Assembly: GCF_014287355.1 (NCBI RefSeq)
Contig: NZ_JACOPE010000001.1
Span: forward strand, 1,736,001 to 1,800,000
Direction of reading: 5' to 3'
DNA: 64,000 bases
Origin: Ruminococcus hominis
Lineage (GTDB): Bacteria > Bacillota > Clostridia > Lachnospirales > Lachnospiraceae
A program made the translations under genes and the position numbers. The notes under the pieces were generated by a model, which was given only the letters and a program-made list of their open reading frames with translations, had not been told where the DNA came from and searched no databases. Shown here in pieces: positions 26,980-37,455 of the stretch (the first letter of the stretch is position 1; every line of letters begins with the position of its first letter).

Positions 26980-27408
26980 TTAGCTTCGGTATACTTCGCA
27001 AGTTGCAAAGCCTAACTCTTCTTTAAAAAAGCGGACGACTTCCCCTACCGCAGTCTCTACTTCTGATAAACGACCAAGCAAGATTAATGTTCCACAAAAT
27101 CGATCCATAAACCCGATTTCAACATGTGCACTCTTCATCGCCACATCAGCAGCCACTACAACAGCTTCCCACGGTGTAAATCGAAGAAGTCCTATTGTCT
27201 CTCCATTATGATCTTCACCTTGATGCACCCCGATATGTAAGCCAAGATTCTGATAAATGCATGGATCTGCCGGATTTAAGACATGTGCCATACAAACTTC
27301 TCTTCCCGGAACACGAACACGTGTCATGCGAAGCCGTTTTCCTTTCAAATCTTGATAATCATCATGGAACAGTTTTTCTAACAGTTCCTCTTTTGTCATT
27401 CGAGCCAT
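26980..27408 (-). CDS. EutS/PduU-type circularly permuted microcompartment shell protein
   Basis: A 142-aa single-BMC-domain protein in the permuted EutS/PduU arrangement. An N-terminal extension (MTKEELLEKLFHDDYQDLKG) is followed by RMTRVRVPGREVCMAHVLNP, GLLRFTPWEAVVVAADVAMK, HVEIGFMDRFCGTLILLGRL and SEVETAVGEVVRFFKEELGF. These hexamers form shell facets, and the permuted type has a beta-barrel plug over the pore. It is paralogous to the next upstream gene (11-base gap). The extension is unusual for EutS and could be an interaction peptide. Confidence 0.9.
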   Translation of the reverse strand: MARMTKEELLEKLFHDDYQDLKGKRLRMTRVRVPGREVCMAHVLNPADPCIYQNLGLHIGVHQGEDHNGETIGLLRFTPWEAVVVAADVAMKSAHVEIGFMDRFCGTLILLGRLSEVETAVGEVVRFFKEELGFATCEVYRS

Positions 27409-27419
27409 TGCTGCACTTC

Positions 27420-27785
27420 CTATCTCTTTGTAATATTGCAGACTACATATCCAAGAGAATCTCTAAAATAATCTACAATTTCTGTCAATGCTGATGTCAC
27501 ATCAGAAATTTCTCCGGTAATGATCAAAGTCCCGGTAAAACGATCTGCAAATCCCAAATATACATTTCCACTTTTTACTGCGATATCTGATGCAATAACT
27601 GCAGACTCCGGTGGTGTCATATTCATAATTCCAATTGCAGATGAACGATAATCCACCTGTGGATTCAATCCTAATTTCTGATAAATAATTGGTGACGGAC
27701 CTCCCATCACGTGTGCAAATGTAATTTCCTTTCCACATACAGTTTCCTGTACGATACGAATCTGTTCTTCATGCTCATTTGCCAT
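27420..27785 (-). CDS. eutS: EutS/PduU-type microcompartment shell protein
   Basis: A 121-aa permuted BMC protein: RIVQETVCGKEITFAHVMGG, GIMNMTPPESAVIASDIAVK, VYLGFADRFTGTLIITGEIS, DVTSALTEIVDYFRDSLGYV. Length and order match EutS. A GGAGAGG site lies 9 bases before ATG 27785, while the ATG at 27821 adds a basic 12-residue extension of doubtful value. It is the first gene of the satellite; no signature enzymes or pentamer vertex genes are nearby. Confidence 0.9.
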   Translation of the reverse strand: MANEHEEQIRIVQETVCGKEITFAHVMGGPSPIIYQKLGLNPQVDYRSSAIGIMNMTPPESAVIASDIAVKSGNVYLGFADRFTGTLIITGEISDVTSALTEIVDYFRDSLGYVVCNITKR

Positions 27786-27857
27786 CTCTTTGTACCTCTC
27801 CTTCTTAATTCTTTCATACACATTTTCTATCTAATTGCTGTTTTACAAAGTGAATGT

Positions 27858-28988
27858 TTATTTATTTGATTCTTCTCGAAGCCCCAATATACCTTCTACC
27901 AGAATCTTTACATCATCAAAAATATAATCAAATGCACCTGCCTGACACATATTGATTATAACCATTCCGATTGGCACTGCAACGATCATTCCAATCACGC
28001 TGCTCACACGATATCCGATATACAATAAAATCAATGTGACCAGAGGATTAAGCCCGACACTATCTGCTACCAATTTAGGCTGTAATAATTGTCTGGATAC
28101 CTGGGTGATCGCATAAATTACGATTAACATAATAGCCATTGTATAATTACCCATAAAGAATTTATATACTGCCCATGGAATCATTGCTGTTCCTGTTCCG
28201 AAGAATGGAAGAAAATCCAAAAATGCTATTAAAAACGCAACAAGAACAAAATAGTTAATCCTAAGCATTGCAAAACCAACAGCTAATATTAAGAATACAA
28301 TCCCCATTATTTTAAACTGGGCTTTAAAATATCCTCCTACTGCATATCGCAGATTATCCATAACCAGTTTCATCCTCTTCTCTACCGATGGCGGTGCAAT
28401 CTTACATAACCATTGTATCACATCTTCACGCTGTACGGTAAAAAAATATGAAGACATCAATGCCATAATTAAGTATATCACATATGAAGGTAGTTTTTTA
28501 GCGAAATTGCCTGCTGCTTCCATTGTTGGTTCGCTTGCTTTTTTCACTAAATCCCCCATCATCTGATCCAGATTCACTATCGCTGTATTCCAACCATCCT
28601 GCACGCTTTCCGGAAGGCGTGAGAATAAACCTGATAATGTTCCTCCTATCTGGCGCAATCCGCTTTCTAACTGACTATACAGATCAGGTACGTTTTGTAT
28701 CAAATCTCCAATTTCAAGTATTAATCTGCTGATTGCAAAATAAAATATGGCTACAATAATCGCAATAACCACGATTACAACTAATGCGGATCCCAATTTT
28801 TTTACTATATTAAATTTCTTTTCCAGCCAATTTACTACCGGCACCGCAATTGATGCAATGCACCATCCAACTACAAATGGCATAAAAAACAAAACGGCTT
28901 TTACTCCAATAAATATAAATGCAACCGTCGCTAATATGCTAAATAATAAGCTTACTGCCACTTGCCAATACGGGCGTTTCTTTTCCAT
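27858..28988 (-). CDS. AI-2E family transporter
   Basis: A 376-aa polytopic membrane protein of the AI-2E (UPF0118/PerM) family. It has paired N-terminal helices (residues 9-40), a third near 62-85, a long extracytoplasmic region (residues 90-145) and a C-terminal block with DFLPFFGTGTAMIPWAVYKF and LLQPKLVADSVGLNPLVTLI, the family signatures. Members have been linked to export of small molecules or Na+(Li+)/H+ exchange; the name does not prove AI-2 transport. AGGTGA precedes ATG. Confidence 0.88.
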   Translation of the reverse strand: MEKKRPYWQVAVSLLFSILATVAFIFIGVKAVLFFMPFVVGWCIASIAVPVVNWLEKKFNIVKKLGSALVVIVVIAIIVAIFYFAISRLILEIGDLIQNVPDLYSQLESGLRQIGGTLSGLFSRLPESVQDGWNTAIVNLDQMMGDLVKKASEPTMEAAGNFAKKLPSYVIYLIMALMSSYFFTVQREDVIQWLCKIAPPSVEKRMKLVMDNLRYAVGGYFKAQFKIMGIVFLILAVGFAMLRINYFVLVAFLIAFLDFLPFFGTGTAMIPWAVYKFFMGNYTMAIMLIVIYAITQVSRQLLQPKLVADSVGLNPLVTLILLYIGYRVSSVIGMIVAVPIGMVIINMCQAGAFDYIFDDVKILVEGILGLREESNK

Positions 28989-29068
28989 ACAGACACGTCA
29001 CCTCGTTTTCATAATCTGCTATTATCTGCCCCTTGTTGCTCTATCACACTTGTTTTCATTAATTTATC

Positions 29069-29677
29069 TTATTCTTCTGCCTCTTCCTCATTGCCAAGAT
29101 ATTCTGTCTCCACAAGTTCCCAAATTTCATCCCGGCCTTGTTTTGTTACAGAAGAAAATGGAATAATCTTTGTTCCCGGAACTAAATTCAATCCCGTCTT
29201 TACCATTTTCACATGTTTCTGAACCTGACTTCTTTTCAATTTATCTAACTTTGTGGCAATAATAATCGGTTCAAAGCCCTGTTCAACAATCCAATCATAC
29301 ATCATCTTATCATTTGCAGATGGGTCATGACGGATATCTATCAACAAAAATACTGCTCTTAACTGTTTTGAACCATGAAGATATCTTTCAATTAATTTTC
29401 CCCATTCGATTTTGTCCTTCTCGGAAACCTTCGCATAGCCATATCCCGGAAGGTCCACAAGATACATTTCTTCATTGATATTATAAAAATTAATCGTCTG
29501 CGTTTTTCCTGGCGTTGCAGAAATTCTTGCATAAGATTTTCTGTTCATCAACGCATTGATCAAGGAAGATTTACCAACATTTGATTTACCTGCAAATGCA
29601 ATCTCTGGCAGTTCATTTTCCGGGAGTTTACTTGTAATACCACATACTGTTTCCAGGTTAATATTTTTAATTACCAT
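29069..29677 (-). CDS. engB: Ribosome biogenesis GTPase EngB/YsxC
   Basis: A 202-aa TrmE-Era-EngA-type GTPase needed for large-subunit assembly. G1 GKSNVGKSS near residues 31-39, G3 DLPGYGYAK near 76, G4 ATKLDK near 143 and SSVTKQG near 177 are present. The RBS GGAGA is 5 bases before ATG. It follows lon by 27 bases, the usual Firmicute order. Confidence 0.95.
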   Translation of the reverse strand: MVIKNINLETVCGITSKLPENELPEIAFAGKSNVGKSSLINALMNRKSYARISATPGKTQTINFYNINEEMYLVDLPGYGYAKVSEKDKIEWGKLIERYLHGSKQLRAVFLLIDIRHDPSANDKMMYDWIVEQGFEPIIIATKLDKLKRSQVQKHVKMVKTGLNLVPGTKIIPFSSVTKQGRDEIWELVETEYLGNEEEAEE

Positions 29678-29704
29678 AACGTTCTCCTATATCATTTTTC
29701 TGTT

Positions 29705-32017
29705 TTACACCAATGCTTCTTTCAATACTTCATCCATAGATTCTACCGGAATAATTTCTAAGCCTTTTGTTATTTCAGAACTTAGTTCCTCCACGTCCAC
29801 TTGATTTTCTTTTGGAACAAGCACAGTCTTAATTCCGGCATTCTTTGCAGCAAGTAATTTTTCTTTCAGTCCACCAATTGGAAGTACTCTTCCCCTTAAG
29901 GTGATTTCTCCTGTCATTGCCAGGTCTGCACGTACCTTTCTTGCTGTAATTGCAGATAAAATAGCTGTTGCCATTGTAATTCCCGCTGAAGGACCATCTT
30001 TTGGCACTGCGCCTTCCGGAATATGTACATGAATGTCGTGTTTTTCAAAGAAATCTGCAGCAATCTCGTATTTTTCACTAACTGAACGAATATAACTGAT
30101 TCCTGCCCCAGCCGATTCTTTCATTACATCTCCAAGCTGTCCTGTCAAGGCAATCTCCCCTTTTCCTGGCATTACATTTACTTCTATTTGAAGTGTATCT
30201 CCACCGACACTGGTCCATGCAAGCCCTCGCACAATACCAACTTCATCCACTGGATTTGCCATCTGATATTTATACTTCTCTTTGCCAAGATATTTATGCA
30301 GATTCTTCTCTGTCACTGATATTTTCTTTTTATCCGTCGTAAGGATTTCTTTTGCTGTCTTTCTGCAAATATTGCCGATTTCACGCTCCATCTGTCTGAC
30401 TCCGGCTTCCTTTGTATAATTTTCAGCAATCTTCCAGATCGCTCGTTTGCTGATTGATAATGTATCTGAAGTCAATCCATGTTTCTCTAACTGTTTTGGA
30501 ATCAAATGTTCTTCCGCAATATGAAGTTTTTCGTTCTCTGTATAGCTACTGATTTCAATAATTTCCATTCTGTCTAACAATGGACGTGGTATCGTCTGAA
30601 GTGAGTTTGCCGTAGCAATAAACAGTACTTCTGACAAATCTAATGGCACTTCCATGTAATGATCCTGAAATTTACTATTCTGCTCGCTATCTAATACTTC
30701 AAGTAATGCAGAAAATGTATCTCCTTTATAGTCTGAACTGACTTTATCAATTTCATCCAGCAACATAACCGGATTTTTGACACCTGCAGTTTTTAAACCG
30801 TTCGCAATTCTACCAGGCATTGCTCCAACATAAGTTCTTCGATGACCACGGATTTCTGCCTCATCACGAACACCCCCAAGTGAAATCCTCACATAAGGTT
30901 TCTGAAGTGCTCTTGCAAGTGATCTTGCAATGGAAGTCTTTCCTGTTCCCGGAGGTCCAACCAAACAAAGTATCGGGCTTTCACCTTTTTTTGTCAATGT
31001 CCGCACCGCCAGAAACTCTAATACTCTTTCCTTTACTTGTTCAAGTCCATAATGATCTGTATCTAATATTTTTTCCGCATAAGCCAAATCAGTATTTTCT
31101 TTCACTGTCTTATTCCACGGCATTTCCAACAGTGTTTCAATATATGTGCGTATAACACCAATTTCTGCCGGAGAATTCATAGAGCTTTTGAATCTTTTGA
31201 TTTCTTTAAATAATTTTTCTTTCACTTCTTTCGGTGCATTCAATTTCTTCGTTGCTGATTCAAATTCTTCTGCATCTGAAATTGTGGAATCTTCGCCAAG
31301 CTCTTCTCTGATTAACTTTAATTGTTCTCTTAAAATATACTCTCGCTGATGCTTATCTACACGTTCTTTTACTTTTGCACGTATCTCATCTTTAATCGCA
31401 ATAATCTGTATTTCGTTTACAAGCTTAAAACAAAGTGTCTCATAACGTTGCTCAAATTCTGTTTGATTTAAAATATCCTGAAGTTCCATATATGGCAATG
31501 GAACATTTGCAGCAATCTCATCCACCAGTTTTTTTACATCTTGAATCTCTAAAATCCCTCCGATGGATTCTTTTGAAAATTTACCATTCTTTGCAGCGTA
31601 TTCTACAAAAATGTCTTTCAATCCTCGTAACATGGCCTGATCGTCCAAAGTTTCAGGCATAGCTTCGTCATCTTCTATTATTTCTACTTCCGCCTGTAAA
31701 TAAGGTGCATCATCACTCATATTTATCAAACGGCCCCGCACCTCACCTTCTACAAGTACACGCATTATTTGCTTTGGTAATTTCATAATTTGTTTTACTG
31801 TTGCAATTGTACCTATTTCAAATACGTCTTCTTGTGTCGGTTTCTCTGTCTCTATACTTTTTTGTGAAACCAGAAAAATTTTCTGTTCCTCTGCCATTGC
31901 CTCCTGTACAGCTGCGATAGAGCTTTCTCTGCTCACATCAAAGTGTACTATCATTTCCGGCATAATGGTAAGCCCTCGAAGGGGTACCATAGGAAGATTT
32001 AATCTTTGTTCTGCCAT
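29705..32017 (-). CDS. lon: ATP-dependent Lon protease
   Basis: 770 aa with the LonA arrangement: N-terminal substrate domain ([20 protein letters not shown]), AAA+ module with Walker [10 protein letters not shown] near 355 and Walker B MLLDEIDK near 420, and a C-terminal protease with Ser-Lys dyad ([15 protein letters not shown] near 676 and [16 protein letters not shown] near 720). It degrades misfolded and regulatory proteins in the cytoplasm. AGGAGAT precedes ATG. A terminator upstream separates it from clpX. Confidence 0.97.
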   Translation of the reverse strand: MAEQRLNLPMVPLRGLTIMPEMIVHFDVSRESSIAAVQEAMAEEQKIFLVSQKSIETEKPTQEDVFEIGTIATVKQIMKLPKQIMRVLVEGEVRGRLINMSDDAPYLQAEVEIIEDDEAMPETLDDQAMLRGLKDIFVEYAAKNGKFSKESIGGILEIQDVKKLVDEIAANVPLPYMELQDILNQTEFEQRYETLCFKLVNEIQIIAIKDEIRAKVKERVDKHQREYILREQLKLIREELGEDSTISDAEEFESATKKLNAPKEVKEKLFKEIKRFKSSMNSPAEIGVIRTYIETLLEMPWNKTVKENTDLAYAEKILDTDHYGLEQVKERVLEFLAVRTLTKKGESPILCLVGPPGTGKTSIARSLARALQKPYVRISLGGVRDEAEIRGHRRTYVGAMPGRIANGLKTAGVKNPVMLLDEIDKVSSDYKGDTFSALLEVLDSEQNSKFQDHYMEVPLDLSEVLFIATANSLQTIPRPLLDRMEIIEISSYTENEKLHIAEEHLIPKQLEKHGLTSDTLSISKRAIWKIAENYTKEAGVRQMEREIGNICRKTAKEILTTDKKKISVTEKNLHKYLGKEKYKYQMANPVDEVGIVRGLAWTSVGGDTLQIEVNVMPGKGEIALTGQLGDVMKESAGAGISYIRSVSEKYEIAADFFEKHDIHVHIPEGAVPKDGPSAGITMATAILSAITARKVRADLAMTGEITLRGRVLPIGGLKEKLLAAKNAGIKTVLVPKENQVDVEELSSEITKGLEIIPVESMDEVLKEALV

Positions 32018-32095
32018 CTTAATATCTCCTTATGTATCTCTATTTATAAACCAGTATCTGGTTAATTTTCGTATTTATTATAACTCTCATCTATA

Positions 32096-32139
32096 TAAAA
32101 AGGAAGCGGATACCCAGTATTCACCTAGTTACCCGCCTC
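32096..32139 (-). terminator. Terminator after clpX
   Basis: On the minus strand a 10-bp stem with two G-U pairs (32139-32130 with 32112-32103) is followed by CC and TTTTTATAT. It ends the tig-clpP-clpX transcript before lon. Confidence 0.7.
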
Positions 32140-32215
32140 TCGTTATCTTTTTGCAGTCAAGCTGCTAAATTCTGATTCATCTGTTGTTGCCAGAATCACC
32201 TTACAAGCAACAATA

Positions 32216-33487
32216 TTATGCACTTTCAGATGTCAAAAATGACTGACGCTCTTCTCCGTCACGTTGATACAACGGCTTGCTTTTCCCATTAACAACATCT
32301 TTTGTGATTCTGCATTCTTTAATGGTTTCATCTGATGGAACTTTAAACATTGTATCCATCATAATGTCTTCCATAATTGCACGCAGACCTCTGGCTCCTG
32401 TTTTTCTAGCCATTGATGTTTCCGCAATTGCATTCAGAGCCTCACGATCAAATTCCAAATTCACGCCATCCAGCTCCAGTAATTTCTGATACTGTTTAAC
32501 AATAGAATTCTTCGGTTCTGTCATAATACGAACCAATGCTTTCTGATCAAGCATATCTAATGAAACTGTAATTGGTAATCTACCTACCAATTCTGGAATT
32601 AAACCAAACTTTGTTAAATCCTGCGGTAAAATCTGCTTCAGCAAGACATCTACATCGTATTCGTGCTGTAATGCAATCTCTGCATTAAATCCAATAGATT
32701 TTTTATCCAGACGAGTCTCAATGATCTTCTCAATTCCTTCAAATGCTCCGCCACAAATAAAAAGTATATTTGTAGTATCAATCTGAATCAATTCCTGATG
32801 AGGATGTTTTCTTCCTCCCTGTGGTGGTACAGAAGCAACTGTTCCTTCAATAATCTTTAAGAGTGCCTGCTGTACTCCCTCTCCCGATACATCTCGGGTA
32901 ATTGACGGATTTTCAGATTTTCTTGTAATCTTATCAATCTCATCAATATAAATAATTCCATGCTCTGCACGCTCAATATCTCCATCCGCTGCCTGAATGA
33001 CTTTGAGAAGAATATTCTCAACATCTTCTCCAACATATCCGGCCTCTGTCAATGCAGTTGCGTCTGCTATTGCAAATGGAACATTTAATATTTTTGCAAG
33101 GGTCTGTGCAAGAAGTGTCTTTCCACACCCAGTTGGTCCAAGCATTAAAATGTTACTCTTTTGAAGTTCTACTCCTAAATCCTGACCTGCCATAATCCTC
33201 TTATAATGATTATAAACAGATACTGCCAGCACTTTTTTCGCCTCATCCTGACCAATTACATAATCATCCAAAAACGCCTTAATTTCTTCCGGTGTTAAAA
33301 GATTAATATCAGAGAATCTGTTTCTCTCTTCATATTCAAATTCTTCTTCGATAATCTCAGAACAAACTTCAACACACTCATCACAGATGTAGGAGCCATT
33401 TGGACCTGCAATTAACTTGCGTACCTGGTTCTGTGTTTTATTACAGAAAGAACATCTGACTGTATCATCACCGATTTTTCCTGCCAT
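32216..33487 (-). CDS. clpX: ClpX, unfoldase subunit of ClpXP
   Basis: 423 aa: N-terminal zinc-binding domain (CSFCNKTQ...CDECVEVC, residues 12-42) that recruits substrates, then an AAA+ ring domain with Walker A GPTGCGKT near 117, Walker [10 protein letters not shown] near 183, the IGF-like ClpP-contact loop (KKSIGF) and sensor 2 [10 protein letters not shown]. It follows clpP by 30 bases, GAGGTGAGAG before ATG. Confidence 0.97.
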   Translation of the reverse strand: MAGKIGDDTVRCSFCNKTQNQVRKLIAGPNGSYICDECVEVCSEIIEEEFEYEERNRFSDINLLTPEEIKAFLDDYVIGQDEAKKVLAVSVYNHYKRIMAGQDLGVELQKSNILMLGPTGCGKTLLAQTLAKILNVPFAIADATALTEAGYVGEDVENILLKVIQAADGDIERAEHGIIYIDEIDKITRKSENPSITRDVSGEGVQQALLKIIEGTVASVPPQGGRKHPHQELIQIDTTNILFICGGAFEGIEKIIETRLDKKSIGFNAEIALQHEYDVDVLLKQILPQDLTKFGLIPELVGRLPITVSLDMLDQKALVRIMTEPKNSIVKQYQKLLELDGVNLEFDREALNAIAETSMARKTGARGLRAIMEDIMMDTMFKVPSDETIKECRITKDVVNGKSKPLYQRDGEERQSFLTSESA

Positions 33488-33517
33488 ACTACTCTCACCT
33501 CATATTGCACTCACTTC

Positions 33518-34099
33518 TTAGTGATTTGCAATTACTTCATCAATTAATCCATATTCTTTCGCTGCCTGTGCAGACATAAAGTTATCTCTTTCTGTATCCT
33601 TCTGGATAACTTCTAAAGGCTGTCCTGTATTGGCTGCCAAAATCTCATTTAATTTCTGACGTGTGCGCAAAATATGTTCTGCGGCAATCTGAATCTCTGT
33701 TGCCTGTCCCTGCGCTCCGCCTGATGGCTGATGGATCATAATCTCTGCATTTGGAAGTGCAAAACGTTTTCCTTTTGTACCTCCTGAAAGAAGAAATGAA
33801 CCCATACTTGCAGCCATGCCGATACATACTGTAGATACATCACATTTGATATACTGCATTGTATCATAAATTGCCATCCCGGCTGTCACAGATCCACCTG
33901 GACTGTTGATATACAGCTGTATGTCTTTATTTGGATCATCTGCTTCCAGGAAAAGAAGCTGTGCCACAATAATATTTGCAGACACATCTGTTACTTCTTC
34001 TCCCAAAAAGATAATTCTATCTTTTAACAGTCTAGAATAGATGTCGTAGGAGCGTTCTCCTCGGCTTGTCTGTTCAATGACATATGGTACTAAACTCAT
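33518..34099 (-). CDS. clpP: ClpP serine peptidase subunit
   Basis: 193 aa: the catalytic triad is visible as Ser in [11 protein letters not shown] near residue 98, His in IMIHQPSGG near 123 and Asp in ERDNFMSAQ near 171. N-terminal axial loop sequence [20 protein letters not shown] is typical. It forms the 14-mer chamber that works with ClpX encoded next door. Confidence 0.97.
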   Translation of the reverse strand: MSLVPYVIEQTSRGERSYDIYSRLLKDRIIFLGEEVTDVSANIIVAQLLFLEADDPNKDIQLYINSPGGSVTAGMAIYDTMQYIKCDVSTVCIGMAASMGSFLLSGGTKGKRFALPNAEIMIHQPSGGAQGQATEIQIAAEHILRTRQKLNEILAANTGQPLEVIQKDTERDNFMSAQAAKEYGLIDEVIANH

Positions 34100-34130
34100 A
34101 AGACTGTCAGCTCCCTTCTATATTCGCATC

Positions 34131-35417
34131 TTAGCCTTCTACTGATGCATCTGTAATCAATGTTACAGCTTCCTGAACTGCGATATCCTCTTTCATCTGA
34201 GCAGCTTCTGCTTCTCCCATGTACTCTTTGAGTTTATCAAATTCCATCTGATATGCATCTGCCATCTTCTGGATTTCTTCATCTAAACGTTCGTCAGATA
34301 CTTCGATGTTCTCAGCTTTTACAATTGCTTCGAGAACAAGTCTTGTTTTGATTCTCTTAACAGCCTGTGGCTCGAACTCTTCCATCATCTTTTCCTGTGT
34401 CAGTCCTGTGAACTGGAAGTACTGCTCTACTGTCAGTCCCTGCTGCTGGATACGACGTGCAAAATCATCTGCCATCTGTCTTACCTGAAGATCGATCATT
34501 GGCTGTGGAATATCCATCTCTGCATTCTCGATTGCCTGCTCTACTGCCTGATCTTCTTTCTTTGCTTTTCCTTCAGATTCTTTTCTGTCTTTGATTTTCT
34601 GTTTTACTTCTGCTCTGTATGCTTCCATTGTTTCGCACTCAGATACTTCTGATGCAAATTCATCGTCAGCTTCTGGAAGCTCTTTTGCTTTGATAGCATG
34701 TACTGTACATTTGAATACAGCATCTTTACCAGCAAGTTCAGCTGCCTGATACTCTTCTGGGAATGTTACTTTTACTTCAACTTCTTTATTGATCTCAGCT
34801 CCGATCAGCTGCTCTTCAAATCCTGGGATAAATGAACCGGAACCGATTGTCAATGGATAGTCTGTTCCTTTTCCACCCTCAAATGCAACACCGTCTACGA
34901 ATCCTTCAAAGTCAAGTGTTACGATATCTTTATCTTCAACTGCACGATCTGTTACTTCAACAGTTCTTGCATTACGCTCACGCTCTTTTTCGATTTCCTC
35001 GTCTACTTCTTTCTGTGTAACTCTTGTAGAATATTTGTCTACTTTAAGTCCTTTATACTCACCAAGTTTTACTTCTGGTTTTGTAGCTACTTCTGCTGTG
35101 AAAATGAAATCTTTTCCTTTTTCTAACTGTACGATATCGATAGATGGCTGTGAAACGATATCTAATTCACACTCATCATATGCTTTTCCATATGCTTCAG
35201 AGATCATCTTGTTTGCTGCTTCATCATAGAAGATTTCAGCTCCATACATTTTTTCAATCATCTGGCGTGGCACTTTACCTTTACGGAATCCTGGGATATT
35301 GATTTTCCCACGCTGTTTTAAATAAGCAGCCTGTAAAGCTTTCTCTACCTCTTCTGCTGCAACTTCGATAGTAAGTTTTGCCATGTTATGTTCTAACTTT
35401 TCTACCTGTAAACTCAT
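34131..35417 (-). CDS. tig: Trigger factor
   Basis: 428-aa ribosome-associated chaperone/prolyl isomerase. The N-terminal ribosome-binding domain contains the signature GFRKGKVPR near 43-51, the FKBP domain starts near 150 (DFEGFVDGVAFEGG), and the C-terminal helical arms follow. The AGGAGG ribosome site is 7 bases before ATG. It is the first gene of tig-clpP-clpX. Confidence 0.97.
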   Translation of the reverse strand: MSLQVEKLEHNMAKLTIEVAAEEVEKALQAAYLKQRGKINIPGFRKGKVPRQMIEKMYGAEIFYDEAANKMISEAYGKAYDECELDIVSQPSIDIVQLEKGKDFIFTAEVATKPEVKLGEYKGLKVDKYSTRVTQKEVDEEIEKERERNARTVEVTDRAVEDKDIVTLDFEGFVDGVAFEGGKGTDYPLTIGSGSFIPGFEEQLIGAEINKEVEVKVTFPEEYQAAELAGKDAVFKCTVHAIKAKELPEADDEFASEVSECETMEAYRAEVKQKIKDRKESEGKAKKEDQAVEQAIENAEMDIPQPMIDLQVRQMADDFARRIQQQGLTVEQYFQFTGLTQEKMMEEFEPQAVKRIKTRLVLEAIVKAENIEVSDERLDEEIQKMADAYQMEFDKLKEYMGEAEAAQMKEDIAVQEAVTLITDASVEG

Positions 35418-35675
35418 CTTTACTTCCTCCTTGATTTGTATCTTCTCAGCAGACTATGCATGCTGATTGATATTCTTTTATATTCGAAGACCCTATAGAT
35501 CTCAACGCATGTTGTGCCTGCTGACATTCTATTGCACAACCCTGTTTATGCGTTTTTACACGAAATGTTTATCAGCCAGTTACTAATATACATTCGCAGT
35601 CATTGAAACAGTATAGCACAAACATCCCCTTATTTCCAGTGTTTTTTGCTGTTTTCTTAGCTTTTTGAATAATTT

Positions 35676-36224
35676 TTATACAAATAAAATAGATTCTTTT
35701 ACTTCATTTGCTGCTTTTGCTCCGCATAAAACTTCTGTCAGCTTTAATGCGAATGGAATTGCTGTTCCCATTCCCCTGCTTGTAACAATGTGTCCGTCTT
35801 GTACAACCGGTTCAAACACAACTTCGGCACCTGTAAGCTGAGCCTCAAATGATGGATAACAGCAAGCTCTTCTTCCTTCCAAAATTCCATACTTCCCAAG
35901 CACACTCGGAGCCGCGCATATAGCAGCGATGTTCTTCTTCTCATTATGAAAATCTTTCAAAATGTTCTGCACCCCTTTATGCTCACCCAAATGTAACGTT
36001 CCCGGCATTCCACCCGGAAGAACCAGCATATCTGCTACGCTAAAATCAGCCTCATCAAACATTTGATCTGCTTTTATGTTAATCCCATGTGCTCCATGAA
36101 TATCAAGAGTATCCATAATTGAAACTGTCGAAACTTCTACCTTTGCTCTTCTCAAAATATCAACAACCGTCAAACCTTCTATTTCTTCAAATCCGTCTGC
36201 TAAAAATACACATACTTTTTTCAT
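35676..36224 (-). CDS. DJ-1/PfpI family protein
   Basis: A 182-aa protein of the DJ-1 subfamily (YajL/ThiJ-like): MKKVCVFLADGFEEIEGL at the start, ADMLVLPGGMPGT near 65, nucleophile elbow AICAAPSVLGKYGIL with Cys near 104, and a C-terminal helix. Such proteins are proposed to handle glyoxal or methylglyoxal damage or act as chaperones. AGGAGG is 9 bases before ATG 36224; the longer frame from 36245 lacks support. Confidence 0.9.
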   Translation of the reverse strand: MKKVCVFLADGFEEIEGLTVVDILRRAKVEVSTVSIMDTLDIHGAHGINIKADQMFDEADFSVADMLVLPGGMPGTLHLGEHKGVQNILKDFHNEKKNIAAICAAPSVLGKYGILEGRRACCYPSFEAQLTGAEVVFEPVVQDGHIVTSRGMGTAIPFALKLTEVLCGAKAANEVKESILFV

Positions 36225-36309
36225 TGTACCATTCCTCCTCCGCAATTTAATTTAACAGTAATATTTTAATATACTCTTTCCGAACTAACAAGAATCTTTG
36301 GCTTTTTTA

Positions 36310-36338
36310 TTGAAATTAATCCCATTAAACCTTAAAAT
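36310..36338 (+). promoter_or_regulatory. Probable promoter of CYTH gene
   Basis: TTGAAA (36310-36315) and TAAAAT (36333-36338) are 17 bases apart, about 50 bases before the CYTH start codon. Confidence 0.5.
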
Positions 36339-36386
36339 CATGTATATACTATAACTACACTTACTTATAAACATTAGGAGATTACC

Positions 36387-36869
36387 ATGGAAATTGAACG
36401 AAAATATTTAATTGATGCCACAAAACTGCCTTTTTCACCTGAAGATTATCCTGTTCATCACATCGAACAAGGATATTTGTGCACGGAGCCTGTTGTACGC
36501 ATCCGCAAAGACAATGAAGATTATTTTCTTACCTACAAATCAAAAGGGCTGATGAGCCGGGAAGAATATAATCTCCCACTCACTAAAGATGCTTACAACC
36601 ACTTAAAATCTAAAGTTGATGGTCGAATTATTTCAAAAAAACGCTATGTGATTCCTTTGTCACGTTTTATTACGCGAGGTACCTACTCCGATTTAAAAAT
36701 CGAATTAGATATTTTTTCTGAAGATTTACAAGGGCTGGTTCTTGCAGAAGTAGAATTCCAAGACGAAGAAAGCGCACTTTCTTTTATACCTCCTGTATGG
36801 TTCGGCGAAGATGTAACATTTTCTTCTGAATACCATAACAGTAATTTAAGTCAGCGCACCGTTTTGTAA
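36387..36869 (+). CDS. CYTH domain protein (triphosphate tunnel metalloenzyme)
   Basis: 160 aa beginning with the family signature MEIERKYLI (ExExK), then IEQGYLCTEPVVRIRKDNED, YFLTYKSKGLMSREEYNL, SKKRYVIPLSR and LKIELDIFSEDLQGLVLAEV, the alternating charged strands that line a beta-tunnel binding triphosphates and metal. Likely an inorganic triphosphatase or a nucleotide/thiamine triphosphate hydrolase. AGGAG lies 8 bases before ATG. It is divergent from the DJ-1 gene. Confidence 0.9.
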   Translation: MEIERKYLIDATKLPFSPEDYPVHHIEQGYLCTEPVVRIRKDNEDYFLTYKSKGLMSREEYNLPLTKDAYNHLKSKVDGRIISKKRYVIPLSRFITRGTYSDLKIELDIFSEDLQGLVLAEVEFQDEESALSFIPPVWFGEDVTFSSEYHNSNLSQRTVL

Positions 36870-36975
36870 TCATTTGTTTACATTTTACGTTTTTGCTCAT
36901 TTTTGTTGCGTATGATTCTTTCCTTATTGGAAATTGATATAATAATCATATTAATTTTCAACAAGGAGGAGCATC

Positions 36976-37362
36976 GTGGCGAACTTACAGCTTGCAAAAA
37001 ATTTACGAAAATACCGCAAAGCACGTGGTTATACACAGGACAAACTGAGCAAGTATCTTAACATCTCACGCCAAGCTTACTCTAATTATGAAAGAGCTAA
37101 TCGTGATCCGGATATTGGATTGTTAATCAGACTATGTGAGCTTTATAACGTTTCAATGGAAGAACTCATCATTAAACCTTTTAACCAAACCTATATCATC
37201 CATGAATCAGGAGATTATCATTTTGCTATCGAAGGAAAATCTAATGATTCCATTATTTTGATGCAAGATGAGATTGATTTGATTTTAAAATATCGTGATT
37301 CTTCTTCTGACACACGTGCCATGATTCATACGTTATTAGATTCAGCAAATGCATCGCACTAG
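36976..37362 (+). CDS. XRE-family transcriptional regulator
   Basis: 128 aa. Residues 5-62 are a Cro/C1-type helix-turn-helix (NLRKYRKARGYTQDKLSKYL, NISRQAYSNYERANRDPDIG, LYNVSMEELI); the rest is an unassigned C-terminal region. Start is GTG with GGAGGAG 5 bases upstream. TATAAT near 36937 may be its -10 box. It sits alone before a terminator; the target is unknown. Confidence 0.88.
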   Translation: MANLQLAKNLRKYRKARGYTQDKLSKYLNISRQAYSNYERANRDPDIGLLIRLCELYNVSMEELIIKPFNQTYIIHESGDYHFAIEGKSNDSIILMQDEIDLILKYRDSSSDTRAMIHTLLDSANASH

Positions 37363-37364
37363 GC

Positions 37365-37413
37365 AAAAGAACCATAAGACTTACTTTTTCCAAGTAAATC
37401 TCATGGTTCTTTT
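37365..37413. terminator. Bidirectional terminator between XRE gene and hom
   Basis: A 15-bp stem with one G-T pair (37365-37379 with 37399-37413) plus an inner TTACTT/AAGTAA helix; A and T runs at both edges make it usable from both strands. Confidence 0.82.
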
Positions 37414-37455
37414 ATATCTTTAAACTATCTTTTGTATCTCATAAATCCATTGTTC

